The position numbers and the translations under genes are program-made. A model generated the notes under the pieces. The model was not told the origin of the DNA. It did no database searches and saw only the letters and a program-made list of their open reading frames with translations. DNA of 64,000 nucleotides from Planctomycetia bacterium (GTDB lineage: Bacteria; Planctomycetota; Planctomycetia; Pirellulales; UBA1268), in the NCBI GenBank assembly GCA_021414115.1, contig JAIOPD010000071.1:88123-152122 (forward strand), read 5' to 3'. Numbering within the stretch: position 1 is the first letter of the stretch; every line of letters begins with the position of its first letter. Shown in pieces: positions 9,835 through 19,844 of the stretch.

Positions 9835-11232
9835 ATGCGAAAGCGACGATCGCAACGACGAGCCGGCGCGGCCGACCGCGATCGCGTACTCGCGTGGCTC
9901 GATGGCCGCATCAACTACGAGCGGGTGCCGGCAAAGGGGCGGCAGGAGGCGGCCTTCGGCCTCACCCGCATGCGGCGACTGCTGGCCAGGCTCGGCGACC
10001 CACACCTGCACTATCCGGTCGCCCACGTGGCTGGAACCAAGGGCAAGGGTTCGACGGTGGCGATGCTCGCCGCCATCCTCGAGGAGTCGGGCCACCGTGT
10101 GGGCCGGTACATGTCGCCTCACGTGCATACCCTCGAGGAACGGATCTCGATCGATGGCGATTCGATCTCCCGGACCGATCTCGTGGCGGCGTTCGAGGAG
10201 GTCATTCCGGCCGTCGATGCCCTCGACGATGCCGCCCGCCGCCGTGGACGGGAGGGACTGACCTGGTTCGAGGTGGTCACCGCCGTCGCAATGCTGCACT
10301 TCGCCCGGAGTCAGGTCGACGTCGCCGTGCTCGAAACCGGCCTCGGTGGCAGGCTCGACGCGACGAACGTGTCGCATCCGCTCGTCACGGTCATCACGAG
10401 TATCAGCCTCGATCACATGAAACTGCTTGGTCCCACGATCACCAAGATCGCCGGCGAGAAGGCCGGGATCATCAAGCGTGGCTGCCCGGTGATCTCGGGA
10501 GTCATGCAGCCGACGGCTCGCCGTGTGATCGCCGACACGGCCGCCCGCCGCCGCGCGCCACTGCTGCAACTCGGCCGCGACTTCACCGTCCGCTACCATC
10601 CCCCAGCGACTCCCGCCGAGGCCCTCTGCGGGGCGTCGTTCGAGATCGCCCCACCGCATGCCGCTGCCACGGAGCGTCTCACATCTTCCATGCCTGGCCG
10701 GCACCAGGCCGACAACGCGGCACTCGCGGTGGTGGCCGCATTGCAGCTCGACGCCCGCGGGGTTCACACGCCGCGGCAGGCCGTCGCCCGCGGCCTCTCT
10801 CGGGCACGGCTGCCGGCCCGCATCGAGACCGCGGGACAGCGGCCACTCGTGATCGTCGATGCCGCCCACAACGTCGCCTCCATGGAGTCGCTGCTGGAGA
10901 CGCTTCGCCCCGTGCTGGCCGCGCATCGGCGGCGGGCCCTCGTCTTCGCCGCCAGCGGCGACAAGCAAGTCGAGAAGATGCTCGGCACCGCAACCGGGCT
11001 CTTCGAGCATGTCATCCTCACCCGCTATCTCCGCAATCCACGGGCTGCATCGCTCGACCGCCTGCGGGCCGCATGCCACCAGGCACGGCTGCCACGACCG
11101 GAGGCGGCAGCGTCTCCCTCCGAGGCGCTGGCGCTGGCCCGCTCACGCGTCGGGCCGGGCGGAATGATCGTCGTCGCGGGGAGTTTTTTCCTCGCCGCCG
11201 AAGTCGGGATCGAGGGGCGTGACCGGGCCTGA
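9835..11232 (+). CDS. folC: Folylpolyglutamate synthase / dihydrofolate synthase
   Basis: 'HVAGTKGKGSTVAMLAAILEESGHRVGRYMSPHVHTLEERI', 'DVAVLETGLGGRLDATNV', 'LDHMKLLGPTITKIAGEKAGIIK'. Confidence 0.92.
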   Translation: MRKRRSQRRAGAADRDRVLAWLDGRINYERVPAKGRQEAAFGLTRMRRLLARLGDPHLHYPVAHVAGTKGKGSTVAMLAAILEESGHRVGRYMSPHVHTLEERISIDGDSISRTDLVAAFEEVIPAVDALDDAARRRGREGLTWFEVVTAVAMLHFARSQVDVAVLETGLGGRLDATNVSHPLVTVITSISLDHMKLLGPTITKIAGEKAGIIKRGCPVISGVMQPTARRVIADTAARRRAPLLQLGRDFTVRYHPPATPAEALCGASFEIAPPHAAATERLTSSMPGRHQADNAALAVVAALQLDARGVHTPRQAVARGLSRARLPARIETAGQRPLVIVDAAHNVASMESLLETLRPVLAAHRRRALVFAASGDKQVEKMLGTATGLFEHVILTRYLRNPRAASLDRLRAACHQARLPRPEAAASPSEALALARSRVGPGGMIVVAGSFFLAAEVGIEGRDRA

Positions 11233-12579
11233 CAGACCGTCGATCGCACGGGCAAGAATCGGATCGATCTCGCGCGGCAGGCCGCGCGGTGCGGGCGGCA
11301 GGCCGCCGCCCGCTGAAACCGGCCCGGAGGCATCCCGAAACCGCCGCCATGCGTGGAGCCGCGTGACCGCCTCCGCGGGAGGCGCGACTTCGTAGCCGGG
11401 ATCCGGCGAGACGCCCCACGCACCGTCGTCATCATCGCCGCTCCGGCGGTGGATGTTGACCCGACTCGGCCGCAGATACTCCGACGTGGTCAGTTTCAGA
11501 AGCCCCCGGTCATCGGACAACGGCAGGATCGCCTGCACGGTCCCCTTGCCGAAGGTCCGGCTACCGATGATGGCGGCCCGCCCCGCATCCTGCAGGCATC
11601 CAGCGACGATCTCGGCCGCGCTGGCGGTCAGGCCGTCGACGAGCACCATCAGCGGAACATCGGGAAGGGTGGTGCCGGGGCTCGCGCGGCGTGTGTCGAG
11701 GGAAGCGGCTTCGGCCGACGAGCCGCTCGTGCGGCGGCCACGCGTGTGAACGATCACTCCCTCGTCCAGAAAGAGGTCGCAGACATCCACGGCCGCCGAC
11801 AGCAGCCCCCCCGGATTTCCGCGCAGGTCGAGCACCAGTCCACGAACGATCCCCGTGGCGGCGATCGCATCGGTCGCGGCCTTCAGTTCCCCCGCCGTTC
11901 GCTCGCCGAACGTCGTGATCCGGACCAGCGCGATGCCCGGAGCCCCCTCGATCATCCACTCCCAGCCGCCATCCGGTAGCCGCCGATCGCCGAGCACGCT
12001 CTCCGTCTTGATCACTTCGCGGACGAGCGTGACGTCACGCCGTTCGCCGTCGTCCCGGGCCCCCGCTTCCGGGTCGAGCGTCGGCGGCCACGGGGCGGCG
12101 GGTCGCACGATCCCGAGGACCACGGTCTCCCCGATCGTGCCCCGCAACCGTCCGACGATCTCGCGCAGTACGACGCCGGCGGTCGGCTTGCCATCGATCT
12201 GCTCGATGCGATCACCCGCCCGGACACCGGCCCGCCAGGCCGGCGAATCGACGACGGGCGTGGCCACGATCGGTTCGCGGGTCGCCTCGTCGATCATGAG
12301 TTCGAGCCCCACGCCGCCAAACTTCTGGTCGAGCGCCGCCTCCAGGTCCCTGCGGTCCTCGCCACGGATGTAGGCCGAATGCTCGTCAAGCTCCGACATC
12401 GCGGCATCCACCGCGGCATCGAGGAGCTGGCCGTGATCGACGCGCTCGAGGTACGAAGCGTCGATGTGCGCGAGCACTTCGCCGAAGCGACGGCCGGCCG
12501 CCGACTGCTCCCGGACCACAAAGGCCGCGAGGCAGGTGAAGCAGATCACGACGAGCAGGACGAAGTTGCGGTTGGGCAC
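11143..12579 (-). CDS. S41 family C-terminal processing peptidase with PDZ domain
   Basis: PDZ region 'VDSPAWRAGVRAGDRIEQIDGKPT', catalytic 'GLTASAAEIVAGCLQDAGRAAIIGSRTFGKGTVQ'. Confidence 0.9.
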   Translation of the reverse strand: MPNRNFVLLVVICFTCLAAFVVREQSAAGRRFGEVLAHIDASYLERVDHGQLLDAAVDAAMSELDEHSAYIRGEDRRDLEAALDQKFGGVGLELMIDEATREPIVATPVVDSPAWRAGVRAGDRIEQIDGKPTAGVVLREIVGRLRGTIGETVVLGIVRPAAPWPPTLDPEAGARDDGERRDVTLVREVIKTESVLGDRRLPDGGWEWMIEGAPGIALVRITTFGERTAGELKAATDAIAATGIVRGLVLDLRGNPGGLLSAAVDVCDLFLDEGVIVHTRGRRTSGSSAEAASLDTRRASPGTTLPDVPLMVLVDGLTASAAEIVAGCLQDAGRAAIIGSRTFGKGTVQAILPLSDDRGLLKLTTSEYLRPSRVNIHRRSGDDDDGAWGVSPDPGYEVAPPAEAVTRLHAWRRFRDASGPVSAGGGLPPAPRGLPREIDPILARAIDGLSGPVTPLDPDFGGEEKTPRDDDHSARPDA

Positions 12580-12591
12580 GGGGCGGGTGAT

Positions 12592-13898
12592 TCAGTGGAC
12601 TCTGCGGGCCATGGCGGCCGCGGGCTCGAAGGAACTGGAGTCGTCGAAACAAAAGCCCTTGGGGATGACGGTCACGCCTGCAGGCGAGACTGTCAAGCCC
12701 CGGGCGGCATCCTGCTCGGGATCGACACCGACCGTCACCCCCGGCGGAATGCGGACGTCCTTGTCGACGATCGCCCGGTGAACCACGGCGTGGCGGCCGA
12801 TGTCGACACCCTCGGACACGATGCTCTCGTCGATTCTCGCGAAACTGTTGACTCGTACGCCGGGCCCGATGATCGAGCGGCTCACGCGGCCGCCCGAGAT
12901 GATGGCTCCGGGGCAGACGAGGCTATCGGTCGCCTCGCCCCGCCGGGCGGCGGGCCCTTCTTCCGCGAACACGAACTTGGGCGGCGGGTAGGCGGGATGG
13001 TGGGTGCGGATCGGCCAGTGCTCGTCGTAGAGATTGAGCTGCGGGTCGACCTCGACGAGATCCATGTTGGCCTCGTAGTAGGCGTCGACGGTGCCCACGT
13101 CGCGCCAGTAGGCCTCGCGCTTGCGGTTCTCATCGCGGAACGGAAAGACGTGCACCGCATGAGTGTGGATGATCCGGGGCAGCAGGTCATGGCCGAAGTC
13201 GTGGCGGCTCTGGCCGTCGCCGGCGTCGAGGCGGAGCTGCTCGAGGAGAAAATCGGACCTGAAGCAGTAGATGCCCATCGAGGCGAGGCACATCCCGGGG
13301 CTGCCGGGCAGCGGCGGCGGATCCTCGACCTTCTCGTGAAACTGCCGCACCCGCGAAGAGCCATCGACCTCCATCGTGCCGAAGTCGCCGGCCATTTCGC
13401 GGGCGACCGGCAGGCCGGCGATCGTCACATCGGCACCGCTCTCCTCGTGTGCTTCGATCAGCGACTGGTAGTTCATCTTGTAGATGTGGTCGCCGGCGAG
13501 GACGACCACCAGTCGTGGCGCCGCCATCTCGAGCGAATAGATGTTTTGGTAGACGGCGTCGGCAGTGCCGAGATACCAGTGGTCGTCGACCCGCTGCTGG
13601 GGCGGGAGCACGTCGAGAAACTCGCCGAGGTCGCGACAGAAGAGCCGGTGCCATCCGAGATTCAGGTGGCGATCGAGACTCCGGGCCTTGTACTGCGTCA
13701 GCACGAGCAGTCGCCGCAGGCCGCTGTTGAGACAGTTGGAAAGCGCGAAGTCGATGATCCGGTAGGTGCCGCCGAACGGCACGGCGGGCTTGGCGCGGTC
13801 GCGGGTGAGCGGGTCGAGCCGTGCGCCACGGCCGCCGGCCAACACCACGGCCACCACGTCTCGCATGCGGGTCAGATCGACGTCTCGAGAACGCATCG
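12592..13898 (-). CDS. glgC: Glucose-1-phosphate adenylyltransferase
   Basis: 'VVLAGGRGARLDPLTRDRAKPAVPFGGTYRIIDFALSNCLNSG', 'LAGDHIYKMNY'; start set at MRSRDVDLTRM. Confidence 0.93.
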
Positions 13899-14170
13899 CA
13901 GAGCCTATTACAGGAACCCGCCTCGGATGTGCATGACTATACGGCCGCCGTCCAATCCAGGACGACTCGGGACCGCTTCCCAAGAACCCCGCACCCTGAC
14001 GACCCAGGCCCGCGGCGGCGGGGAATCCCGGAAATCAGCGGCCCAAAGCGATCTGGCAGGTGAGACGGGCATTCCTTAGCATCCTCCGCCCCGCGTGCCA
14101 GTTGTCCGACTGGAACGACCGTCGGTGCCAGCATCCGGATGCTGGCACCGTTCCCTGAGGAAGAAGTGCC

Positions 14171-15661
14171 ATGGCTAGCCGCTCCAAGCATTCAAGCCGC
14201 TCGGACCGGGATTCCGACTCGATGGAGGCGCTCAAGCCCCTCGTCGTTCTCGTGCTCTTCGGCACCATTCTCTACGGCGCGTATTCCGTGGTGCAGAAGG
14301 GTCCCTCGAGCACGACCGAGGATCCCGCCGCTCACGCAGCGATCGCGCCGGCCTTCACGCCCCCCGCGGTGGACCTGACGACTGCGGCCACTCCCGCGCC
14401 GCCCGCTGCTCCGCCGTTGATCGCTCCCCCGCCCGCTGCTCCTCCCCTGATCGCTCCGCCTGTCGCCGTGGCGGCGACTCCTGGAGTGGCGGTTCCCGTG
14501 GCCGCGCCTCCTGTTGCCGCGCCGACTCCGCTCGCCGCGAGCGCGGCATTTCCGCCCACAGCCTCGATGCCGGCGCCGAACGATCCCCTTGCGGCCGCCA
14601 TGCCGGCGCCGCCGACGATGCCCCCGCCGCCACCCTTGCCGGCCCAAGCGCCTGCCGCCGCGCCGCTCGAGACGGCGGCCATCGCTGCGGCTGCCGCAGG
14701 AGCCGGGGCGGCACTCGGCGCCGCAGCCGGTGACGAACCGGCCCGGATGTCGCCCGCGGCGCCTACCTACCTCACCGCAGAATCGGCACCGCCCCCCTTG
14801 CAGGCTCCTGCGGCAACGGTGACACCCGATCCCACGCCTGCCGGTAATGCCTTCGATCGCCCCGACCGATTCGCGACGCTCTCGACGGCGGCTCCCGTCA
14901 CGCCGGCATCGCTGCCTCCAGGCACGCTCGCGCCGCCATCATCCGCGGCGACCGGCTCATCTGCCGCCTTCGCGACGGCCTGGGCAGACGCCCATGAGAA
15001 ACTCGGCGCCGGCCGCTACGGCGAAGCGCTCGCCGCGCTCTCCGTGTGGTACGACGATCCATCGCTCGGTCTCGAGGAGAGCCAGCGTCTCGAGGATCTG
15101 CTCGGCCAGCTCGCGGGAACGGTCATCTACTCGCAGCAGGATTTGCTGCTCCCGCCCCATGTCGTCGCGGCAGGAGAGACGCTCCCGGCGATCGCCGCTC
15201 CGCTTGGCGTGTCGTGGGAGCTGCTCGGCAAGATCAACGGCATCATGGATCCGCAGCGGCTCACCCCGGGCGAACACGTGAAGGTCATCCGCGGTCCGTT
15301 CGACGCCGTCGTCAGCGTCTCGCGGCGGCGGCTGAGCCTCCAACTCGGCGGCAACTACGCGGGGAGCTTCCCCGTGGTGATCGGCCGCCAGTTCCTCGGC
15401 CGCGTGGGCGGTTCGATCCCGGTCGTCGAGGTGCGCCGCGGCTCCGGTCGCGACGTGCAGTCCGCGGCGGCTACGAGTCCCGAACTCACCTCCACGAAGG
15501 CGTCGATCCTGTTGGGCGAAGGATTCGTGATCGAAGCCGTCGAAGATCCGGGCGTGGTCAGCGACAGCTCTCCCGCCACGAGTCTTGTCGTGTCGGTCCG
15601 CGATCTCGACGAGCTCCTCGACATCCTCGGCCCCGGCGCGCGGGTGCTCGTCCGGCAGTGA
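14171..15661 (+). CDS. LysM-domain protein with Pro/Ala-rich linker and C-terminal L,D-transpeptidase-like region
   Basis: N-terminal TM, long PAAPP low-complexity segment, 'HVVAAGETLPAIAAPLGVSWELLGKINGIMDPQRLTPGEHVKVI' LysM. Confidence 0.7.
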   Translation: MASRSKHSSRSDRDSDSMEALKPLVVLVLFGTILYGAYSVVQKGPSSTTEDPAAHAAIAPAFTPPAVDLTTAATPAPPAAPPLIAPPPAAPPLIAPPVAVAATPGVAVPVAAPPVAAPTPLAASAAFPPTASMPAPNDPLAAAMPAPPTMPPPPPLPAQAPAAAPLETAAIAAAAAGAGAALGAAAGDEPARMSPAAPTYLTAESAPPPLQAPAATVTPDPTPAGNAFDRPDRFATLSTAAPVTPASLPPGTLAPPSSAATGSSAAFATAWADAHEKLGAGRYGEALAALSVWYDDPSLGLEESQRLEDLLGQLAGTVIYSQQDLLLPPHVVAAGETLPAIAAPLGVSWELLGKINGIMDPQRLTPGEHVKVIRGPFDAVVSVSRRRLSLQLGGNYAGSFPVVIGRQFLGRVGGSIPVVEVRRGSGRDVQSAAATSPELTSTKASILLGEGFVIEAVEDPGVVSDSSPATSLVVSVRDLDELLDILGPGARVLVRQ

Positions 15662-15679
15662 CTGCGGCCCCGCGGCCCG

Positions 15680-16582
15680 TCACGCCCAGAGGTTCACCGG
15701 GTATTCCCCGGCCTCCACGAGTGCCGCGATGCTCCGCTGCACGATCGCCTTGTCTTCACTGTAGGTGGCGCCAAACCACGACGCCGTCGTCCGCAGCACC
15801 TCGCAGGTCGCCTGCCCCGACTTCACGAGCTGGCCGACCGACATCGGGATGTAACACTCGCTCTTCTGCTCGGCGGCGTGCGTGGCGAGAAATTCGCGAA
15901 AGCAGCCGTCGAGTTGGCCGAACACGTGCGGCGTGAAGCCCCACATGTTCATCGACACCGGTTCCTTGCCCGTGAGCACGGTCACGCCCGCAGGGCCGCC
16001 ATCCTCGGCGCCGGCGGCTGTCCGGCGGACCTGCGTCAGCTCCCGAATGTCGGTGAGGAAGCCCCGGTCGTCGGTCTGACACACGCCCCGCGCGACCGTG
16101 CCGTGTTCGGAGAGCGTGTTCTCGAGCGTGAAGCCGACCATGCAGTAGGCCGACGATTCGACGGTCAGATTCGCCAGCCTTCCGCCCAGCACGGCGAAGG
16201 AATCACGGCCGTAAAAATCATCGGCGTTGATCATGGCGAACGGCGTGGCAATGGCGTCCTTGCCGCAGAGGACCGCGTGGGTCGTGCCCCAGGGCTTCGT
16301 GCGGCCTGCGGGCAGCGTGAAGCCCGCGGGCAGCATGTCGAGCGTCTGAAAGACGCAGTCGGCATCGATCCGGCCGGTGAACCGGCTCAGCACCCGGTCG
16401 CGAAAATCACGCTCGAAGTCGGGCCGGATCACGAACACGACCCGGCCGAACCCCGCGCGGGCGGCATCGAACACGGAGTAGTCGAGGATCGTCTCCCCCG
16501 ACGGGCCCATCGGGTCGATCTGCTTGAGGCCGCCGTACCGGCTGCCCATGCCGGCGGCGAGGATCATGAGTGTCGGTTTCAT
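15680..16582 (-). CDS. Nucleotidyltransferase (sugar-phosphate NTP transferase-like)
   Basis: 'MKPTLMILAAGMGSRYGGLKQIDPMGPSGETILDYSVFDA', 'MINADDFYG'. Confidence 0.85.
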   Translation of the reverse strand: MKPTLMILAAGMGSRYGGLKQIDPMGPSGETILDYSVFDAARAGFGRVVFVIRPDFERDFRDRVLSRFTGRIDADCVFQTLDMLPAGFTLPAGRTKPWGTTHAVLCGKDAIATPFAMINADDFYGRDSFAVLGGRLANLTVESSAYCMVGFTLENTLSEHGTVARGVCQTDDRGFLTDIRELTQVRRTAAGAEDGGPAGVTVLTGKEPVSMNMWGFTPHVFGQLDGCFREFLATHAAEQKSECYIPMSVGQLVKSGQATCEVLRTTASWFGATYSEDKAIVQRSIAALVEAGEYPVNLWA

Positions 16583-16610
16583 GCGGCGAAAGATAGCACA
16601 AGCGGTCCGG

Positions 16611-17565
16611 CCCTTTGAAACCGCATCCGATTTTGGTGGATCGCCTGACGCGGGCCCGAGTGGTGGGTCGGGGCTGCCCGTGCCCCGCGAGCCGGACGTT
16701 CGCGTCGGGCATCCTGCCCGCCGCTCACTCGGACGCCGCCTGCGCTTCGCCATCCTGGCTGCGATTGGCGGCATACGCCGGCTCTCGGGGCACGGGCAGC
16801 CCCTCGCGGGTTCTCGGTTGGGTCCGTTGCTGCTGGGGAAGCCCGGAGCGCGAGCGACGGGTATCCGGGTCGTGACCCTGGCCAGCGGCGGGGAGCCGTT
16901 TGAGGTTGAGGACGGAGCTCTCGCGGAGAAGCTTCTTCACTAGATCGCGTCTGAAATAGGCCTAGCGCCCTCTGCGCAGGATGGGTAGCGTGGGCACCTG
17001 CAAGGAGGTGTCCATGAAGCCGTATTCAAAAGAGTTCCGCGGCGAGGTGCCGGCGGCCTGCGATCGCGGTCGTGGGACGCGCGAGGTTGCCACGCACTTC
17101 AACGGCAGCGAGTCGTAGGTTCGCCTCGTCAAACAGGAGCGTCGCGAACTCAACAAGATTGCGCCGTGCCTGACGCGACGGCGCACGCCCTCATGGGCGG
17201 CAAGATCGCCGAGGCTCCTCGAGCGTGCGCTGATCCCCGTCAGGAAGCCCCAAGCGCCAGCGCGGGGAATATGTCCTCCACGTCGAACGGCTCCCCGCCA
17301 TCAACACGGTCGCGTCGCGTTTACCCGTCGCTCGCGCTCCGGGCTTCCCCAGCAACCGGCACCATCGAGTACCCGCGAGGGGCTGCCCGTGCCCCGAGAG
17401 CCGGCGTTGCTGGCCAGCGTAGGCAGGATGCCGAAGCGCAGGCAGCATCGAGTGAGTGAAGCCCAGGATGGGCGGAACGAACGTCGGGCTCTCGGGGCAC
17501 GGGCAGCCCCGACCCACCACTCGGGCCCCCTTTAGGCGACAAACCAAAATCGGATGCGCTCTAGC
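16611..17565. mobile_element. Imperfect about 290-bp inverted repeat (arms about 16611-16905 and about 17268-17565) flanking a decayed IS630 transposase fragment
   Basis: Left arm 'cgatttTGGTggatcgcc...gggcccgagtggtgggtcggggctgcccgtgcccc' matches the reverse complement of 'ggggcacgggcagccccgacccaccactcgggcccc...ggcgacaaaccaaaatcgg'; inner parts also match. Confidence 0.75.
17014..17240 (+). pseudogene. IS630-type transposase N-terminal remnant (in-frame stop at 17116-17118)
   Basis: 'MKPYSKEFRGEVPAACDRGRGTREVATHFNGSES*VRLVKQERRELNK' helix-turn-helix start typical of IS630-family transposases. Confidence 0.75.
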
Positions 17566-17693
17566 ACTGCGGGCCCGCGGCGCGTGTGCGCCGCGGGCCC
17601 GTTCGTGTCGTGCGTGGGCCCCTGGTGGACCGCTCACACCCTGATTCGCGCCGGCCGACTTTGAGGCACGGTCGCGGCGATTCGCTCAGCGGC

Positions 17694-18569
17694 TTAGCGC
17701 ACCGCCTCCTGTAGCATCTTCGAGTTGGGGATCGAGTGCCGCGACACGCCGCCGCCATCGCGGGTCTCGATGATCGTGGCCACCGGCCCCACTTCGCGGA
17801 CCGTGCCCTCGAAGCCGGCCACGCTCACCGTGTCTCCGGCCTGGAGACGCTGGCGGACGTAGTAGCCCGACAAGATGCCCGACATCACGTCGCGGCCGCC
17901 GAGGCCGAAGGCGAGGGCGAAACCCGCGGCGAGACCAGCTGAGCCGATCAGGATCAACTTCTCGAGCAGGGCGAACTGGATGCCGAGCTGGTTGAAGGCC
18001 GCGATGAAGGTCAGGATCGAGAGCACCCAGTAGCAGCCGCCGGCCAGATACTCGGCGTATGACAGCCCGACACGGTCGGCACTCGTCGCCACCACGCCGC
18101 GGACGAAGGTCGCCGCCAACAGGCCCACCACCACCACCACGGTCGCCACGAGCACCTTCGGGATGTAGTTCACGACCTCTTTCATCGCGAGCGAGACGCT
18201 CTCGAGTCCGAGGATGCTGAACGCCGCCATCACGAACACGCTCATCAGCAGCCAGAACGTCAGGCCGCCGACGATCGCCGGCACCGCGCGGCGGATGCCC
18301 ACGTCGTGCATGCTCTGCGCCAGGCCGCTCTTCTCGGCCGCCGTCTGCAGGCCGATCTTCTCGCTGATCACGGTGATCAGGCCGCCGATCCAGCGGGCCA
18401 GCACGTAGCCCACGACGAGCACCACCACCATCGCCACCAGTTTCGGGGCGATCAGGATCACCTGGCTCCATGCCTGCGTGAAGCTGTCCACGAGCGCCTG
18501 CCGCGACACGTTCACCGTTTCGCGAGCCGTCTCGGCGGCGGTCTGCCCGAATACCACGAAGTCCGTCAT
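17694..18569 (-). CDS. Small mechanosensitive channel (MscS-like) family protein
   Basis: Several TM helices, 'GFALAFGLGGRDVMSGILSGYYVRQRLQAGDTVSVAGFEGTVREVGPVATIIETRDG'. Confidence 0.85.
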   Translation of the reverse strand: MTDFVVFGQTAAETARETVNVSRQALVDSFTQAWSQVILIAPKLVAMVVVLVVGYVLARWIGGLITVISEKIGLQTAAEKSGLAQSMHDVGIRRAVPAIVGGLTFWLLMSVFVMAAFSILGLESVSLAMKEVVNYIPKVLVATVVVVVGLLAATFVRGVVATSADRVGLSYAEYLAGGCYWVLSILTFIAAFNQLGIQFALLEKLILIGSAGLAAGFALAFGLGGRDVMSGILSGYYVRQRLQAGDTVSVAGFEGTVREVGPVATIIETRDGGGVSRHSIPNSKMLQEAVR

Positions 18570-18692
18570 CTCATGCTCCTTTGTTGCCGCAACCGTCCCT
18601 CATGGACGATCGCGGCGACCCCTGCGGGAATTGTCTCGTTGGCCCGCAACCCAACCCATCCCGCCGGCAGCCGTGCCGGCGTGTGTCTTGTG

Positions 18693-18944
18693 TCATCGCG
18701 CGTCGCCGCGCGTTCCCCCGTGCCTTGTCGCTTTCGGCCACGAACCCGTCACCGTGTAGTGCACCGCGGCGAACAGGGCGGCGGCCATGTGCATGACGGC
18801 CCAGCCCGTCGCGCCAAGCGCGAACTCGATCACGTGCACGATCAGGAGCCGCGGGTTCAGCTTCCGCCGCACCCCCGCCGTGAACGTCCGCTGAGCCGGC
18901 ACCGGCGGCACCGCCACGTCAGCCAGTTGGTCGAGCAGGTCCAT
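18693..18944 (-). CDS. Small hypothetical membrane protein
   Basis: 83 aa with hydrophobic 'LLIVHVIEFALGATGWAVMHMAAALFAAVHYTV'. Confidence 0.55.
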   Translation of the reverse strand: MDLLDQLADVAVPPVPAQRTFTAGVRRKLNPRLLIVHVIEFALGATGWAVMHMAAALFAAVHYTVTGSWPKATRHGGTRGDAR

Positions 18945-19221
18945 GCACCACGCCCCTCGAGGCCCCGGTTGTCGGCACCCCGCCGACGCCGTTTGGCCTC
19001 ACTCCATCTGTTGCCGCCGCCGCCCGCCGTGTCACACGAATTTTTTGAAGCCGTGTTTTCCCGCGGATTTCGCGGCCGCGGCTCTCCCGTCGGGAAGCCC
19101 CAAGCGCGATCGCTGGGTATACGCCCTCCACCCCAACTCGCTCCGCAGCGCCTCCGCACGATTCACCCGCTTACCCGTCGCTCGCGCTCCGGGCTTCCCG
19201 AGCACCCAAGGCCACCGCTCG

Positions 19222-19782
19222 CTAATCGCCGAGCATGCGGCCGGCTTTGGTGGCGAGCCGTTCACGAATCCGGCTGATCCGCATCCGCAGGGCGCCGGAC
19301 GTCGTGCCGAACATCTCCGCGAGCTCGTCGTAGTCGTGATTCTCCGCGAACCGCATCAGCACGAGGGCGCGTTCCTCCTCGTCGAGCTGCTCGAGCACCT
19401 TCTGCGCGTCGTGCGCGGCGTCGACCGCCTGGCTCGGCGACGCCTGCGGATCCGCGTGTGTCTCCGCGAGGCCACACTCGCCGCCCGACTCCGGCGATTC
19501 ACGCCGGCGCCGACGGGTCCGCGACCGTCGCAGCGTCAGGCAGGTGCGGATCGCCACGCCGTGGAGCCATGTCGAGTAGCGGCTGCGACCGGCGAACTTG
19601 CCGCGTTCGAAAAACAGCCGCACGAACACCTCCTGGGCCGCGTCCTCCGCGTCGTGCTCGGTGCCCATCAACCGCCAGCAGACCCGCCACACCCGCTCCC
19701 GAAACCGGTCCATGAGCGCCGTAAACGCGACGCCGTCGGACCCCTCGCGGGCGGCCTGCGCCGCGAGTTCCTCGTCGCTCAT
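19222..19782 (-). CDS. ECF-type RNA polymerase sigma factor
   Basis: Region 2 'WRVCWRLMGTEHDAEDAAQEVFVRLFFERGKFAGRSRYSTWLHGVAIRTCL' and region 4 'RFAENHDYDELAEMFGTTSGALRMRISRIRERL'. Confidence 0.9.
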   Translation of the reverse strand: MSDEELAAQAAREGSDGVAFTALMDRFRERVWRVCWRLMGTEHDAEDAAQEVFVRLFFERGKFAGRSRYSTWLHGVAIRTCLTLRRSRTRRRRRESPESGGECGLAETHADPQASPSQAVDAAHDAQKVLEQLDEEERALVLMRFAENHDYDELAEMFGTTSGALRMRISRIRERLATKAGRMLGD

Positions 19783-19844
19783 CTCGTCGGTGCGGGGGGC
19801 GCCTGAAGCATCCACGCGGCTCGTCCCTCGCAGCGAGGGGCTCC

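Noticed and set aside
9894-11222. 442-aa plus ORF in second frame of folC
   Set aside because: Out-of-frame, Arg/Pro-rich, no recognisable domain
12379-14079. 566-aa plus ORF opposite glgC
   Set aside because: Antisense of glgC with typical shadow composition
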